64,000 nucleotides of DNA from positions 3,245,446 through 3,309,445 of the forward strand of contig NZ_CP126257.1 in assembly GCF_003234175.2 (NCBI RefSeq), given 5' to 3'. A model generated the notes under the pieces. That model ran no database searches. It saw only the letters and a list, made by a program, of their open reading frames with translations, and was not told where the DNA came from. The first letter of the stretch is position 1; every line of letters begins with the position of its first letter. Made by a program: the position numbers and the translations under genes. The DNA is from Curtobacterium sp. MCSS17_007 (lineage in GTDB: Bacteria; Actinomycetota; Actinomycetes; Actinomycetales; Microbacteriaceae). Below are positions 31,157-39,173 of the stretch, piece after piece.

Positions 31157-31894
31157 CCGGCCCGGCAGGGTGCTCAGCGGTCGGGAACGCTGCTCGAGCA
31201 ACTCCGCGTAGGTGCCGTCGCGTTCCGCCCAGCGGAGCGCCTGTGCGCGCTCGACGACGATCTCATCCGGGGTCGGGGTCTGCGTGAGGAGTCCGAGGGC
31301 CTCGTCGAGGAACCCCTCGAGCGGGAGGGCGTTCGGGTTGACCTGCTCCTGACCGGCGGTCGCGACGGCGGGCGGGATCAGCTCGGTCACGCCGATGCCG
31401 GTGCCGACGAGGTGCCGACGGAGTGCTTCGCTGTAGGCGTGCACCGCGGCCTTCGATGCACCGTAGGTGGCCATCAGCGGGAACGGCATGAACGCGATGC
31501 CGGAGGTGACGGTGATGAGGTCGCCGCGGCCCTGCTGCAGGAGGTGCGGGGTGAACGCGTCGAGGACGCGGATCGTCCCGAGCAGGTTGACGTCGATCGT
31601 CGTCTCGGACCGGGCGAAGTGCGCCGGGTCGCGGAGGTCCTCGAAGAGCATGACACCGGACATCGTCACGACGAGGTCGAGGTCCGGGTGCTCGGCGAGG
31701 ACCTCATCGCGCGCCCGGCTGACCGAACCGGGGTCGGTGACGTCGATGGTGACGGTCTCGAGGTCGTCGACGCGACCGGTGTCGCGCCCACCCACGACGA
31801 CGGTCGAACCGGCATCGGCGAGGCGTCGAGCGAGTCCGCGTCCGATGCCGGAGGTGCCTCCGACGACGAGGGCGGTGCGGTTGGTGATGTCCAT
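31154..31894 (-). CDS. Short-chain dehydrogenase (DltE-like)
   Basis: 246 residues from ATG at 31894. Classical SDR motifs: 'TALVVGGTSGIGRGLARRLA' (cofactor), 'LDLVVTMSGVM' (NNAG position, altered), 'TVTSGIAFMP' (catalytic Ser) and 'ATYGASKAAVHAYSEALR' (YxxxK). The 'GIGVTELIPPAVAT' stretch is typical of the DltE/oxidoreductase branch. NAD(P)-dependent, cytoplasmic, substrate unknown. It is divergent from an XRE-family regulator that probably controls it. Confidence 0.92.
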   Translation of the reverse strand: MDITNRTALVVGGTSGIGRGLARRLADAGSTVVVGGRDTGRVDDLETVTIDVTDPGSVSRARDEVLAEHPDLDLVVTMSGVMLFEDLRDPAHFARSETTIDVNLLGTIRVLDAFTPHLLQQGRGDLITVTSGIAFMPFPLMATYGASKAAVHAYSEALRRHLVGTGIGVTELIPPAVATAGQEQVNPNALPLEGFLDEALGLLTQTPTPDEIVVERAQALRWAERDGTYAELLEQRSRPLSTLPGR

Positions 31895-32032
31895 GTCAGC
31901 CTTCCTGGTGGTGCGTCACGAGCGGTACCGGTCGATCGTGCGGCCGTGCCGACGGCGCCGGGAGGTCCCGGCTGGTCCGGGGGGCTGGCGGGGCACCCCC
32001 TCCCGACGCACGTGCTCAGTACCGTGGACAGC

Positions 32033-32944
32033 ATGGAGAGCGACCCCGGGCAGAACCGACTCGGCGAGTACCTGCAGGCTCGTCGCGGTCTGGTCACGCC
32101 GGAGCACGTCGGTCTGCCCACCGGTCCGAACCGCCGGGTGACCGGTCTCCGCCGCGAGGAGGTGGCACTGCTCGCCGGGATCAGCGGTGACTACTACCTG
32201 CGGCTCGAGCGCGGGCGCGACACGAACCCGTCCCCGCAGGTCCTGGAGGCGCTCGCACGGGTCCTCCAGCTCGACGAGGTCGAGACCGAGTTCCTGCTCG
32301 CACTCGGTTCGCGCCGCACACGGTCGAGGCGCCGTCGACCGGCCGAGCGGATACCGGGTCGGCTGCACCACCTCCTCGCAGCGCTCGAGCTCCCGGCGTT
32401 CGTCGAGGGCCGGTACTTCGACGTCCTCGCGGCGAACGACCTCGCGCAGGTCTTCTCCCCGCGGCTACGGCCGGGGCAGAACCGGCTCCGCTCCCTGTTC
32501 CTCGATGCCGAGGAGCGCGCGTTCCAGGACGACTGGGAGAACGCGACCACGGACGCGGTCGCATCCTTCCGGCACGTCGTGGGCGACGACGTCACGGATG
32601 CCCGGGCCGTGGAGATCGTCGGCGAGCTCTCGCTGGCGAGCGCTCGGTTCCGAACGCTCTGGGCACGGCAGGACGTGCGGCAGCTCACCGGCAACTCGAC
32701 GGTCGTCCAGCACCCGGTCGTGGGTGCGATGCGGATGCACCGCGACAAGTTGCCGGTGGAGGGGCTCCTGCTCGTCGTGTACTACCCCGACACGGCCAGT
32801 GACAGTGCCGAGAAGCTCCAGCTGCTCGCGGGGCTCGTCGGATCTGTCGAGCCTGCTCTGCGGTCCGAGACAGCGGAGCCGCAACCTCACGCGTCCACGC
32901 GCGGATCGAGTCCGAGGCCGACGTCGCATCACGGAGGGTCCTGA
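32033..32944 (+). CDS. XRE family regulator with MmyB-like ligand domain
   Basis: 303 residues from ATG at 32033; TACCGT ends 7 bases upstream (leaderless type). The helix-turn-helix 'VTGLRREEVALLAGISGDYY' with 'LRLERGRDTNPSPQVLEALA' is the classic MmyB/XRE arrangement. It is followed by the MmyB-like ligand-binding domain ('YFDVLAANDLAQVFSPRLRP', 'HPVVGAMRMHRDKLPVEGLL'). These regulators often flank and control SDR genes, as here. The C-terminal 25 residues are unusually polar and may be extended by recombination at the island border. Confidence 0.93.
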   Translation: MESDPGQNRLGEYLQARRGLVTPEHVGLPTGPNRRVTGLRREEVALLAGISGDYYLRLERGRDTNPSPQVLEALARVLQLDEVETEFLLALGSRRTRSRRRRPAERIPGRLHHLLAALELPAFVEGRYFDVLAANDLAQVFSPRLRPGQNRLRSLFLDAEERAFQDDWENATTDAVASFRHVVGDDVTDARAVEIVGELSLASARFRTLWARQDVRQLTGNSTVVQHPVVGAMRMHRDKLPVEGLLLVVYYPDTASDSAEKLQLLAGLVGSVEPALRSETAEPQPHASTRGSSPRPTSHHGGS

Positions 32945-32975
32945 CCAGCCACTTCGCGATGACCAGCGTGGCTCC

Positions 32976-33020
32976 GTCGCGGGTGGAGACGCGGACGTAC
33001 CCGAGCAGGAGGGCGCTCAT
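32976..33020 (-). pseudogene. N-terminal remnant of a serine recombinase (resolvase)
   Basis: ATG at 33020 reads 'MSALLLGYVRVSTRD', the signature start of resolvase/invertase proteins with the catalytic Ser of 'RVST'. The frame then continues into unrelated sequence. Only about 15 residues of the family are left. It marks the left edge of the island. Confidence 0.65.
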
Positions 33021-33189
33021 GCCGCGAGGATCGGCTTGCCGCACCGGGTTCGTGTCGTCCCCAACCGAAGGGCCAGCGGACGCCCACCGACGGCCGCTCG
33101 GGCGAGCGATGGAACGATCGGGGGAAACAAGAGCGGTACGACCCCCGGTGGGCCGTTGTCCTTCTTCTCATCCTCGGCGATGTCCTCTT

Positions 33190-33417
33190 GAGGTCCTCGC
33201 GAAGTTCCGCGAGACGTTCGTAGACCCCAACAACGCTGGACTGTTCATCGACCGCGACGGACCGGACGGCTACAACTGGACCACGATCCCCCGCGTCGAG
33301 ACGGAGGATGCGCTGGCCGAAATCGCGCCGGATGCTGAGGTCGATCAGCTCGAACGTCTAGCGGCCGACCTCAACGGCGAGTTCCCAGCGTGGGCGCGAC
33401 GATCGGACCTCGACTGA
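33190..33417 (+). CDS. Hypothetical protein fragment (C-terminal 75 aa, start unclear)
   Basis: From about 33,190 the frame reads 'EVLAKFRETFVDPNNAGLFI' and ends 'EFPAWARRSDLD'. Acidic residues and balanced composition suggest coding. The upstream part of the open frame is arginine/proline-rich noise, and there is no good start near the fragment, so the 5' end may be lost. The stop TGA overlaps the ATG of the next gene as TGATG. Confidence 0.45.
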   Translation, partial: EVLAKFRETFVDPNNAGLFIDRDGPDGYNWTTIPRVETEDALAEIAPDAEVDQLERLAADLNGEFPAWARRSDLD

Positions 33418-33668
33418 TGGCCCTCAGCGGTGAGGACCTGACGCGAGCAAGCGGGTCCCTTCGGGCCTACAGCGTTGCAGGTAACGACGACGATCGGGAC
33501 GAAGCGCACTCGATTTTGACGGATCTGATTCTCGACGCCACGGCGCAGGGCGATCAGGAGGCCTTCGAGGCGCTGAACGAAGCGCGGCTTCTGCTGTCGC
33601 AGGGGCAATCCCAGGCGAACGATGCGGACAATATGCTCGAAGCGCTGGCGCAGACGCGCCGCGAGTAG
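33417..33668 (+). CDS. Small hypothetical protein (83 aa)
   Basis: 83 residues from ATG at 33417, coupled to the preceding fragment through TGATG. Mostly helical and acidic: 'MALSGEDLTRASGSLRAY', 'EAHSILTDLILDATAQGDQE', 'AFEALNEARLLLSQGQSQ'. The pairing of two small acidic proteins suggests an immunity or antitoxin-type unit, but no family is recognised. Codon use is less GC3-biased than in neighbouring chromosomal genes, suggesting transfer. Confidence 0.55.
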   Translation: MALSGEDLTRASGSLRAYSVAGNDDDRDEAHSILTDLILDATAQGDQEAFEALNEARLLLSQGQSQANDADNMLEALAQTRRE

Positions 33669-33681
33669 CGGGGCACTTGCG

Positions 33682-33939
33682 TCACCAGGGCTGAGACGGC
33701 CGAGGGCTCCCGATCAGTGTCGGCGACCGGAACGGTGGTCGCCGACACTGGGCGTCGAGGTGCTTCATGCCGGCAGCGATCGCCTCGTCAGCACTCATCC
33801 TGGCGGCGGCGACGCGACGACTCAGCTCACGCAACGTCGGGTCAGTCACCTCGTGACCTGCCAGCGCCAAGGCAGCGTCCGCGAACTGTATCCGGCGCTC
33901 CACCCCATCGGCGTCGCGCTTCCCGGTCCTGGTACCCAT
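33682..33939 (-). CDS. VbhA-like antitoxin (orphan)
   Basis: 85 residues from ATG at 33939, behind GGGGGAG. 'RRIQFADAALALAGHEVTDP' and 'LRELSRRVAAARMSADEAIA' follow the VbhA antitoxin pattern, whose helix carries an (S/T)xxxE(G/N) inhibition motif; here 'ALALAGHEV' replaces the usual 'S..LEG', so key residues differ. VbhA proteins block Fic AMP-transferases by plugging the active site. No Fic-domain gene (HPFxxGNGR) is nearby, so it is either an orphan or a diverged regulator. Confidence is in the family, not in activity. Confidence 0.55.
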   Translation of the reverse strand: MGTRTGKRDADGVERRIQFADAALALAGHEVTDPTLRELSRRVAAARMSADEAIAAGMKHLDAQCRRPPFRSPTLIGSPRPSQPW

Positions 33940-34001
33940 CAACGCTCCCCCTGCCTGACCTCATCTTGTGCCCATCGGGCTCGACCAGTCCAGTTGGTGT
34001 C

Positions 34002-34955
34002 CTACAGGGTGCGCCCCGCATTGGCGGTAAGCCACGGGATCGGGTTGATGGGCGTGGTGCCGCCGGGCATGACTTGGAGGTGCAGGTGCGCGCCGGTGCT
34101 CGCGCCGGTGTTGCCGACGAGTCCGACGAGCTGCCCGACCGCGACCGTGTCGCCTGGTCGCAGTGGCGAGGAGCCGAAGATCATGTGCGCGTAGAGGGTG
34201 GACACGAGACGCCCGTCGATCTGGTGGTCGATGATGACGTACTGCCCGTACTCCGGGTGCGTCGTTGACACGCGGACGGTGCCGGCAGCGATCGCTCCGA
34301 TGGGGGTGCCAGCACCGGGAGTGAGGTCGACGCCCTGGTGGATGGATGAGCAGGTAGCGCAAGGTGCGCTGCGTGGGCCGAACGGTGAGCTGATGGTGAT
34401 GGTACCGGCGATGGGCCAACGAATGTCGCCGGTACCCGTGTTCACGATTGTGCCGCCCGTGGGCGTGGGGACGCTCTGCTTCGTCGACGCGGAGGAGCCG
34501 GTCGAGGTCGTTCGTGGAGCGGGTGTGGTCTTGGTGATGACGGGCTTCGGGGCTGGCTTGGTGATCGTGTAGCCGTCGCGGTCGACCGCAAGAGCCAGCC
34601 CTGAGGCGGTGAAGCTCTGCCCGGTAGCGGCGGGAGCGACACCGGGCACGACGGCCGCGGGGCCGGTCGTTGCCTGCGCGGGCAGCGCTGCGGCAGCGGT
34701 GAACAGTGCCATCGCGGCCGCGGCGCCGGTGATCGGGACTGCGGCGAGAACGCGTGATCGCAGCGAGTGTACCGGCGTTGCCGGCGCGACCGTCGCGGTT
34801 GGTAGTGGCCGCGGCATCGGTTGAGTAGCGACAGGGGTCGTCGTGCGGCGGATGCGGCTGGTGGTCGGGGTTGCGGCGGCGCGTTCGGCGGCGAGGGCTT
34901 CGCGGCGCGTCAGGGGTGCGGGGCTGGTGGGGGTCTGGGGGTGCTGCTGAGGCAC
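34002..34955 (-). CDS. Secreted M23 family metallopeptidase
   Basis: 317 residues from GTG at 34955 behind GGAG. A cytoplasmic N-terminus of about 65 residues precedes one hydrophobic segment ('VLAAVPITGAAAAMALFTAA') ending in 'PAQA'. A Pro/Thr-rich linker follows, then the peptidase: 'ISSPFGPRSAPCATCSSIHQ' with 'GVDL' (HxxxD zinc ligands), 'VSTLYAHM' and 'STGAHLHLQV' (HxH). It should cut peptidoglycan cross-bridges outside the membrane. Such hydrolases are common in conjugative or phage-related segments, fitting its place in the island. Confidence 0.9.
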   Translation of the reverse strand: MPQQHPQTPTSPAPLTRREALAAERAAATPTTSRIRRTTTPVATQPMPRPLPTATVAPATPVHSLRSRVLAAVPITGAAAAMALFTAAAALPAQATTGPAAVVPGVAPAATGQSFTASGLALAVDRDGYTITKPAPKPVITKTTPAPRTTSTGSSASTKQSVPTPTGGTIVNTGTGDIRWPIAGTITISSPFGPRSAPCATCSSIHQGVDLTPGAGTPIGAIAAGTVRVSTTHPEYGQYVIIDHQIDGRLVSTLYAHMIFGSSPLRPGDTVAVGQLVGLVGNTGASTGAHLHLQVMPGGTTPINPIPWLTANAGRTL

Positions 34956-35094
34956 GGACAGGCTCCAAGAGTGGTGGTGGTCGGCAGGCCGAGATGTGGG
35001 GTGTCCCGAGCACGACTCGGGTAGGGAGAAAAAGAGGGGGCCGGTCGTGAGCCGCGGCAGGAAGGGGGGAGCCCGCCGCGACCCATGCCGGGGT

Positions 35095-35691
35095 TTAGAG
35101 GGACGCGAGCATGTCCTGCATCTGGGTGATCTGCTCGGTCTGGCTCGACACGATCGACTTCGCCATCGCGACGGCGTCGGTGTTCTTGCCCTTGTCGACT
35201 TCGGTCTTGGCCATGTCGACGGCGCCGTTGTGGTGCTGGACCATCTGCTCGAGGTAGAGCTTCGCGGCGTCCTTCGCGGACGCCTGGTCGAGGTCGTTCA
35301 TGTCGGAGTCGGACATCATCCCGGACATGGAGTGCCCCATCCCGGAATGCTCCGACTCGGTCGGCTCACCCCAACCCTTGAGCCAGTTGGTGAGCTGGTT
35401 GATCTCTGGGGACTGCTCGGCCTTGATCTGCTTCGCCAGGTCGGTGACACGGTCGTCGACGCCGGAGCCCTTGGCGAGGAGCACGTCGCTCATCTCGACG
35501 GCCTGCTCGTGGTGCGGCAGCATCATCTGCGCGAACATCACGTCCTGGTTGTTGTGCGCCGACGCCGCCGACGTCGACGACGACGAGCTGGCGTCGGAGC
35601 CGTTGTTGCTCATGGAGCAACCGGCGAGGGTGAGGCCGAGGGTCAGCGCGGCAGCGATCGCGAGCGTGCGCGTGGTGGGTGTGGTGTGCAT
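35095..35691 (-). CDS. DUF305 lipoprotein (copper-associated ferritin-like)
   Basis: 198 residues from ATG at 35691. A signal peptide ends with 'LTLAGC', a lipobox. The mature part holds both DUF305 repeats: 'FAQMMLPHHEQAVEMSDVLL' and 'YLEQMVQHHNGAVDMAKTEV', with HH and Met residues able to bind copper, plus a Met/His-rich 'HSGMGHSMSGMM' loop. These extracytoplasmic four-helix proteins are regularly found with copper-resistance genes. Neighbours with DUF6153-like and DUF4396 domains fit that theme. Confidence 0.94.
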   Translation of the reverse strand: MHTTPTTRTLAIAAALTLGLTLAGCSMSNNGSDASSSSSTSAASAHNNQDVMFAQMMLPHHEQAVEMSDVLLAKGSGVDDRVTDLAKQIKAEQSPEINQLTNWLKGWGEPTESEHSGMGHSMSGMMSDSDMNDLDQASAKDAAKLYLEQMVQHHNGAVDMAKTEVDKGKNTDAVAMAKSIVSSQTEQITQMQDMLASL

Positions 35692-35799
35692 GATCTTTCC
35701 GTTCCCGTGGATGCGTCAGGTGTTCCGAGCAGGCGGACGCCTCCCGGATCTGGGCATGCGGGAGCCACCGCCTGAGGGTGGGTTCCCGCAGGGGGCGGA

Positions 35800-36255
35800 T
35801 CAGATGCGGATGATCTGCAACGCCGTCAATGACGGCGGTTTCGGTGCCGCGAAGCGGCGCGGCAGCCGATCGGCCAGCGCGAGCAGCCGCGCGAGCAGGG
35901 AGAGGATGCCGCCGGTCCGTGCGCGCAGCAGCGCCCACGCGAACAGGGCGATCGTCAGCACGCACGCCATCCCCATCAGCGAGCACATCAGCGCACACAG
36001 ATCGCTGTCACAGCCGGCGTCGGTGAGGACCGTCATCACCGCGGCCGCGGGAGCTGCGTGCTCACCGTGGCTGGCAGCCGCGACATGGCTGTGCTCGGCG
36101 GTGGCCGCGGGAGCAGCCATCGGGTGCTCGTGGCCAGCGGTGTGTCCGGCCATCGTGTGCATCAGGACCGTGAACCCGACCAGCAGCAGCAACGCCAGCG
36201 TCGCCGTGGCCTGCAACAGCAGCCAGCGGCGCGGGGAGGCGGTGGTGGTGAGCAT
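35800..36255 (-). CDS. His/Met-rich membrane protein (DUF6153-like)
   Basis: 151 residues from ATG at 36255. Helix 1 is 'LLLQATATLALLLLVGFTVL', followed by a His-rich exoplasmic loop ('HTMAGHTAGHEHPM', 'AEHSHVAAASHGEH'). 'GCDSDLCALMCSLMGMACVL' then leads into helix 2. The pattern resembles the DUF6153 family. The many His, Met and Cys suggest metal (copper) binding. It is divergent from the DUF4396 gene across a CsoR-type palindrome and upstream of the DUF305 gene, probably in one operon with it. Confidence 0.65.
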   Translation of the reverse strand: MLTTTASPRRWLLLQATATLALLLLVGFTVLMHTMAGHTAGHEHPMAAPAATAEHSHVAAASHGEHAAPAAAVMTVLTDAGCDSDLCALMCSLMGMACVLTIALFAWALLRARTGGILSLLARLLALADRLPRRFAAPKPPSLTALQIIRI

Positions 36256-36402
36256 CAGTCTTCGAGCAGACGGGTCGGATGAGCGCTTCCATGGTGCGGT
36301 ACCCCAACAGTCGGCGGCAACCCGGTGTCCGGATTCACACCGAACCCGCCGCGACCGGCCGGATCGGGAACACCGCGGAGGGTTCCGCGTTACAGCGCAT
36401 GG

Positions 36403-36417
36403 TACCCCCCGGGGGTA
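36403..36417. promoter_or_regulatory. CsoR-type operator palindrome
   Basis: TACCCCC-C-GGGGGTA is a 7-bp perfect inverted repeat with a G/C-tract centre, the form recognised by CsoR-family copper sensors. It lies between the divergent DUF6153-like and DUF4396 genes. TATACG at 36416 could be the -10 of the latter. No csoR gene is in the window. Confidence 0.6.
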
Positions 36418-36458
36418 TACGTGAACTGTTGGCGTCAGCCACGTCAGATCGGAGCAGC

Positions 36459-36959
36459 ATGGACACGCACGAGCACCACCAGATGAGCGGACACGAGCAC
36501 GCCGACCACGGTGGCGGGCACGGGACGACGACATGGTCGATGGCGGCGCAAGCGACGCTGCACTGCCTCACCGGCTGCGCGATCGGTGAAGTCCTCGGCA
36601 TGGTGATCGGCACCGCAGCCGGGTTCCACAACGCCGGCACCATCGTCCTGTCGATCGTCCTCGCGTTCATCTTCGGCTACGCCCTCACCATGCGCGGCGT
36701 CATCAAGTCGGGTCTGACGCTCGCGGCGGCGTTCAAGGTCGCGCTGGCGGCGGACACTGTCTCGATCGCGGTCATGGAGATCATCGACAACACGGTCATC
36801 GTCGCGATCCCAGGAGCGATGGACGCGCAGCTGAACCAGTTCTTGTTCTGGGGCTCACTGGCGCTGTCCCTTGCCCTCGCGTTCGTGGTCACCACCCCCG
36901 TGAACCGGTGGATGATCAGCCGCGGACTCGGACACGCCGTCGTCCACGGCCACCACTGA
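36459..36959 (+). CDS. DUF4396 family membrane protein
   Basis: 166 residues from ATG at 36459 behind GGAGC. A His-rich N-terminus ('HEHHQMSGHEHADHGGGHG') is followed by 'WSMAAQATLHCLTGCAIGEV' and 'LGMVIG', the DUF4396 signature, then four more helices. Unknown function. The conserved 'HCxxGC' and His cluster suggest metal transport or binding. Control through the CsoR-type site upstream would make it copper-inducible. Confidence 0.87.
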   Translation: MDTHEHHQMSGHEHADHGGGHGTTTWSMAAQATLHCLTGCAIGEVLGMVIGTAAGFHNAGTIVLSIVLAFIFGYALTMRGVIKSGLTLAAAFKVALAADTVSIAVMEIIDNTVIVAIPGAMDAQLNQFLFWGSLALSLALAFVVTTPVNRWMISRGLGHAVVHGHH

Positions 36960-37018
36960 GGTCGGCACGAGGCGTCGCCGAGCATGACCAGCTCGGCGAC
37001 GCTTCCTGCCGTGCGTCG

Positions 37019-37306
37019 TCAGAGGGTGACGGTCTCGAACTCGAGGAGTTCCGCGCCGGTGGCGACGGGGTTGCTGCCGCCGTGGTGTGCGCCGGCTTGC
37101 CCGGTGCGCCACGCCTGGTAGGAGTCCTCGTCGGCCCAAATGGAGACGACGAAGTAGCGGGTTCCGCCGGCGGTGGGGCGGAGGAGCTGGAAGCTCTCGA
37201 AGCCGGGCTGCTGCTCGACGTCGTGGTTCCGGCCGACGAAGCGCGCTTCGAGGTGGGAGCCCTTGCCCTCGGGGACGGTGATGGCGTTGATCTTCACGAC
37301 GGACAT
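37019..37306 (-). CDS. Antibiotic biosynthesis monooxygenase (ABM) domain protein
   Basis: 95 residues from ATG at 37306. 'VVKINAITVPEGKGSHLEAR' then 'PGFESFQLLRP' and 'RYFVVSIWADEDSYQAWRTG' are the ABM ferredoxin-like fold. The 'GFESFQLL' and 'HH' features are shared with heme-degrading monooxygenases of the IsdG/MhuD type. It may degrade heme or a small aromatic; the catalytic Asn/His cannot be confirmed. It lies 20 bases after the CDF gene on the same strand. Confidence 0.85.
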   Translation of the reverse strand: MSVVKINAITVPEGKGSHLEARFVGRNHDVEQQPGFESFQLLRPTAGGTRYFVVSIWADEDSYQAWRTGQAGAHHGGSNPVATGAELLEFETVTL

Positions 37307-37326
37307 GGTGTTCCTCTCGATGGTGG

Positions 37327-38376
37327 TCAGTGCTGGTGTACGTGGGCGGCGGGCGTGACGGTGAACTCGTCGACGTTGCGCATTGCTTCGTGCACGTGCT
37401 CGGCCGCGTGCTCGGCGATGTGTTCCGCGTCGTGCAGCGTTGTGGCGGTGACTTCGACGGTGGCGGAGCCGGTGAGGCGGTGGCCGACCCACCGGAGCCG
37501 GAGGTTCCGGACGCCCTCGACGCCGGTGGTGTGTTCGAGGGCGTGCTCGGCCCTGCTCAGGAGGGCGGGGTCGATGGCGTCCATGAGGCGGGCACCGATC
37601 GACTTCACCGTCCCCCACAGCAGGACCATGATCGAGACGGAGATCAGCAGGCCGATGATCGGGTCCGCAATCGGGAACCCGACCAGGACGCCGACCGCGC
37701 CGAGGACCACCGACAGGGACGTGAACCCGTCGAGGCGCGCGTGCACACCGTCCGCGACGAGGGCGGCGGAGCCGATCCTCTGCCCGACCCGGATGCGGTA
37801 GATCGCCACTGCCTCGTTGCCGGCGAAGCCGATGAGGCCGGCCGCGACAAGCAGCCATGGGTTCTCGATGGGCCGGGGGTTGATGAACCGGTCGATGGCT
37901 TGCCAGCCCGCGATGACGGCGGAGAGGGCGACGACGAAGACAATGAACATGCCCGCGAGGTCTTCGTCGCGGCCGTACCCGTAGGTGTACCGACGGTTCG
38001 CGATCCGGCGCCCGAGGACGAACGCGATCCACAACGGCACCGCGGTCAGCGCGTCCGCGAAGTTGTGGATCGTGTCCGCGAGCAACGCGATCGACCCGGT
38101 GAACGCGACGATCACCGCCTGCAGCACGGTCGTGGCCAGGAGGATGAACAGGCTGATCTTCAGGGCGCGGACGCCCGCGGTGCTGGCTTCCATCGCGTCG
38201 TCGATCGAGTCCGCGGAGTCGTGCGTGTGCGGCACGAACAGGTCGTAGAGGAACCCCTTCACGCCGCCGTGCGGATGCGAGTGGCCGTGCTCACCGTGGT
38301 CGTGGTCGTGGGGATGACCGTGACCGTGGGGGTGGTCGTGGTCAGCGCGTGCTGGCGCGTGGTCATGGCCGGTCAT
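37327..38376 (-). CDS. Cation diffusion facilitator (CDF) family metal exporter
   Basis: 349 residues from ATG at 38376. The N-terminal 45 residues are a His/Asp/Gly-rich metal-binding tail. Six helices follow: 'ALLADTIHNFADALTAVPLW' (HxxxD in TM2) and 'VADGVHARLDGFTSLSVVLG' (HxxxD in TM5) form the transport site, suited to Zn2+, Co2+ or Cd2+. The C-terminal domain ends in a His-rich 'AAHVHQH'. The ATG overlaps the stop of the ArsR-type regulator as ATGA, so the two are coupled. Confidence 0.95.
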   Translation of the reverse strand: MTGHDHAPARADHDHPHGHGHPHDHDHGEHGHSHPHGGVKGFLYDLFVPHTHDSADSIDDAMEASTAGVRALKISLFILLATTVLQAVIVAFTGSIALLADTIHNFADALTAVPLWIAFVLGRRIANRRYTYGYGRDEDLAGMFIVFVVALSAVIAGWQAIDRFINPRPIENPWLLVAAGLIGFAGNEAVAIYRIRVGQRIGSAALVADGVHARLDGFTSLSVVLGAVGVLVGFPIADPIIGLLISVSIMVLLWGTVKSIGARLMDAIDPALLSRAEHALEHTTGVEGVRNLRLRWVGHRLTGSATVEVTATTLHDAEHIAEHAAEHVHEAMRNVDEFTVTPAAHVHQH

Positions 38377-38735
38377 GCGCTCTCCCGCTCCCCGCGGTGG
38401 TGCGGTGCCGCACCGACGACGTGCTCGGCCTGCTTCACGGCATCGATCACCAGCTCCGACGCGTGCTCGTCCGTCAGCCGGTAGTACACGGTGGTCCCTT
38501 CCCGGCGGGTCGACACCATCCGTGCCAGACGGAGCTTGGCCAGGTGCTGCGAGACGCCCGCAGCGCTCTTGTCGACGACCTCGGCCAGCCGGTTCACGGA
38601 CAGCTCCTCAGCGCTGCGCAGCGCGAGGATGATCTTCACGCGCGTGGCGTCCGCGAGCATGGCAAACACCTCTACCGCGAGTTCGACGTACTCGGACTCG
38701 GGACTTAATCCGCAGGGCTGCTTGTCTACGTACAC
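38373..38735 (-). CDS. ArsR/SmtB family metal-responsive repressor (CDF regulator)
   Basis: 120 residues from GTG at 38735. TATTAT is placed 6 bases upstream, a strong leaderless -10. The winged helix-turn-helix 'LSVNRLAEVVDKSAAGVSQH' with 'LAKLRLARMVSTRREGTTVY' is canonical. The C-terminal helix 'TDEHASELVIDAVKQAEHVV' carries D-x-H and E-H pairs, matching the alpha-5 zinc/cobalt/nickel site of SmtB/NmtR relatives. The Cys-containing alpha-3 site is absent. It should release DNA when metal binds and so induce the CDF exporter. Confidence 0.92.
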   Translation of the reverse strand: MYVDKQPCGLSPESEYVELAVEVFAMLADATRVKIILALRSAEELSVNRLAEVVDKSAAGVSQHLAKLRLARMVSTRREGTTVYYRLTDEHASELVIDAVKQAEHVVGAAPHHRGERESA

Positions 38736-38806
38736 ACGCAGATAATACACAAGGCACCGGAGCCGATGAGGCGTCTCGATAGCCGATGGGCTATCCGACG
38801 ATCGGC

Positions 38807-39160
38807 TTAGTCCAGGCCACTGAGAAGGTGCGCGAGCGTCGCGAGTGCGCCCGGGACGAGTGAGTAGTACGCCCACGTGCCGCGCTTCTCGCGGTGGAGG
38901 ATGCCGGCGTCGACGAGGACCTTGGTGTGGTGTGACACCGTCGGCTGCGACAGCCCAAGCGGTTCCTGCAGGTCACAGGCACACGTCTCCGTGTCCCCGT
39001 GCGCGGCGACAATCGAGATGATCCGGAGCCGTGCCGGGTCGGCAATCGCCTTCAACGTCCGCGCGAGCGCGTCAGCGCCGGCCGCGTCGAGTGGCGCGCT
39101 CGCGAGCGGCGCGCAGCACGCGGTGACGTCCTCGATGGGAAGCAGCTCGACGGTAGCCAT
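38807..39160 (-). CDS. arsR: ArsR family arsenic-responsive repressor
   Basis: 117 residues from ATG at 39160. 'DTETCACDLQEPLGLSQPTV' with 'SHHTKVLVDAG' is the HTH with the As(III)-binding CxC (CAC) in the alpha-3 position. A second Cys pair 'VTACCAPL' near the N-terminus may complete a three-thiolate site, an actinobacterial variation. It is divergent from arsC across nested palindromes. It should repress both genes until arsenite binds. Confidence 0.93.
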   Translation of the reverse strand: MATVELLPIEDVTACCAPLASAPLDAAGADALARTLKAIADPARLRIISIVAAHGDTETCACDLQEPLGLSQPTVSHHTKVLVDAGILHREKRGTWAYYSLVPGALATLAHLLSGLD

Positions 39161-39173
39161 GCACCGATCATCG

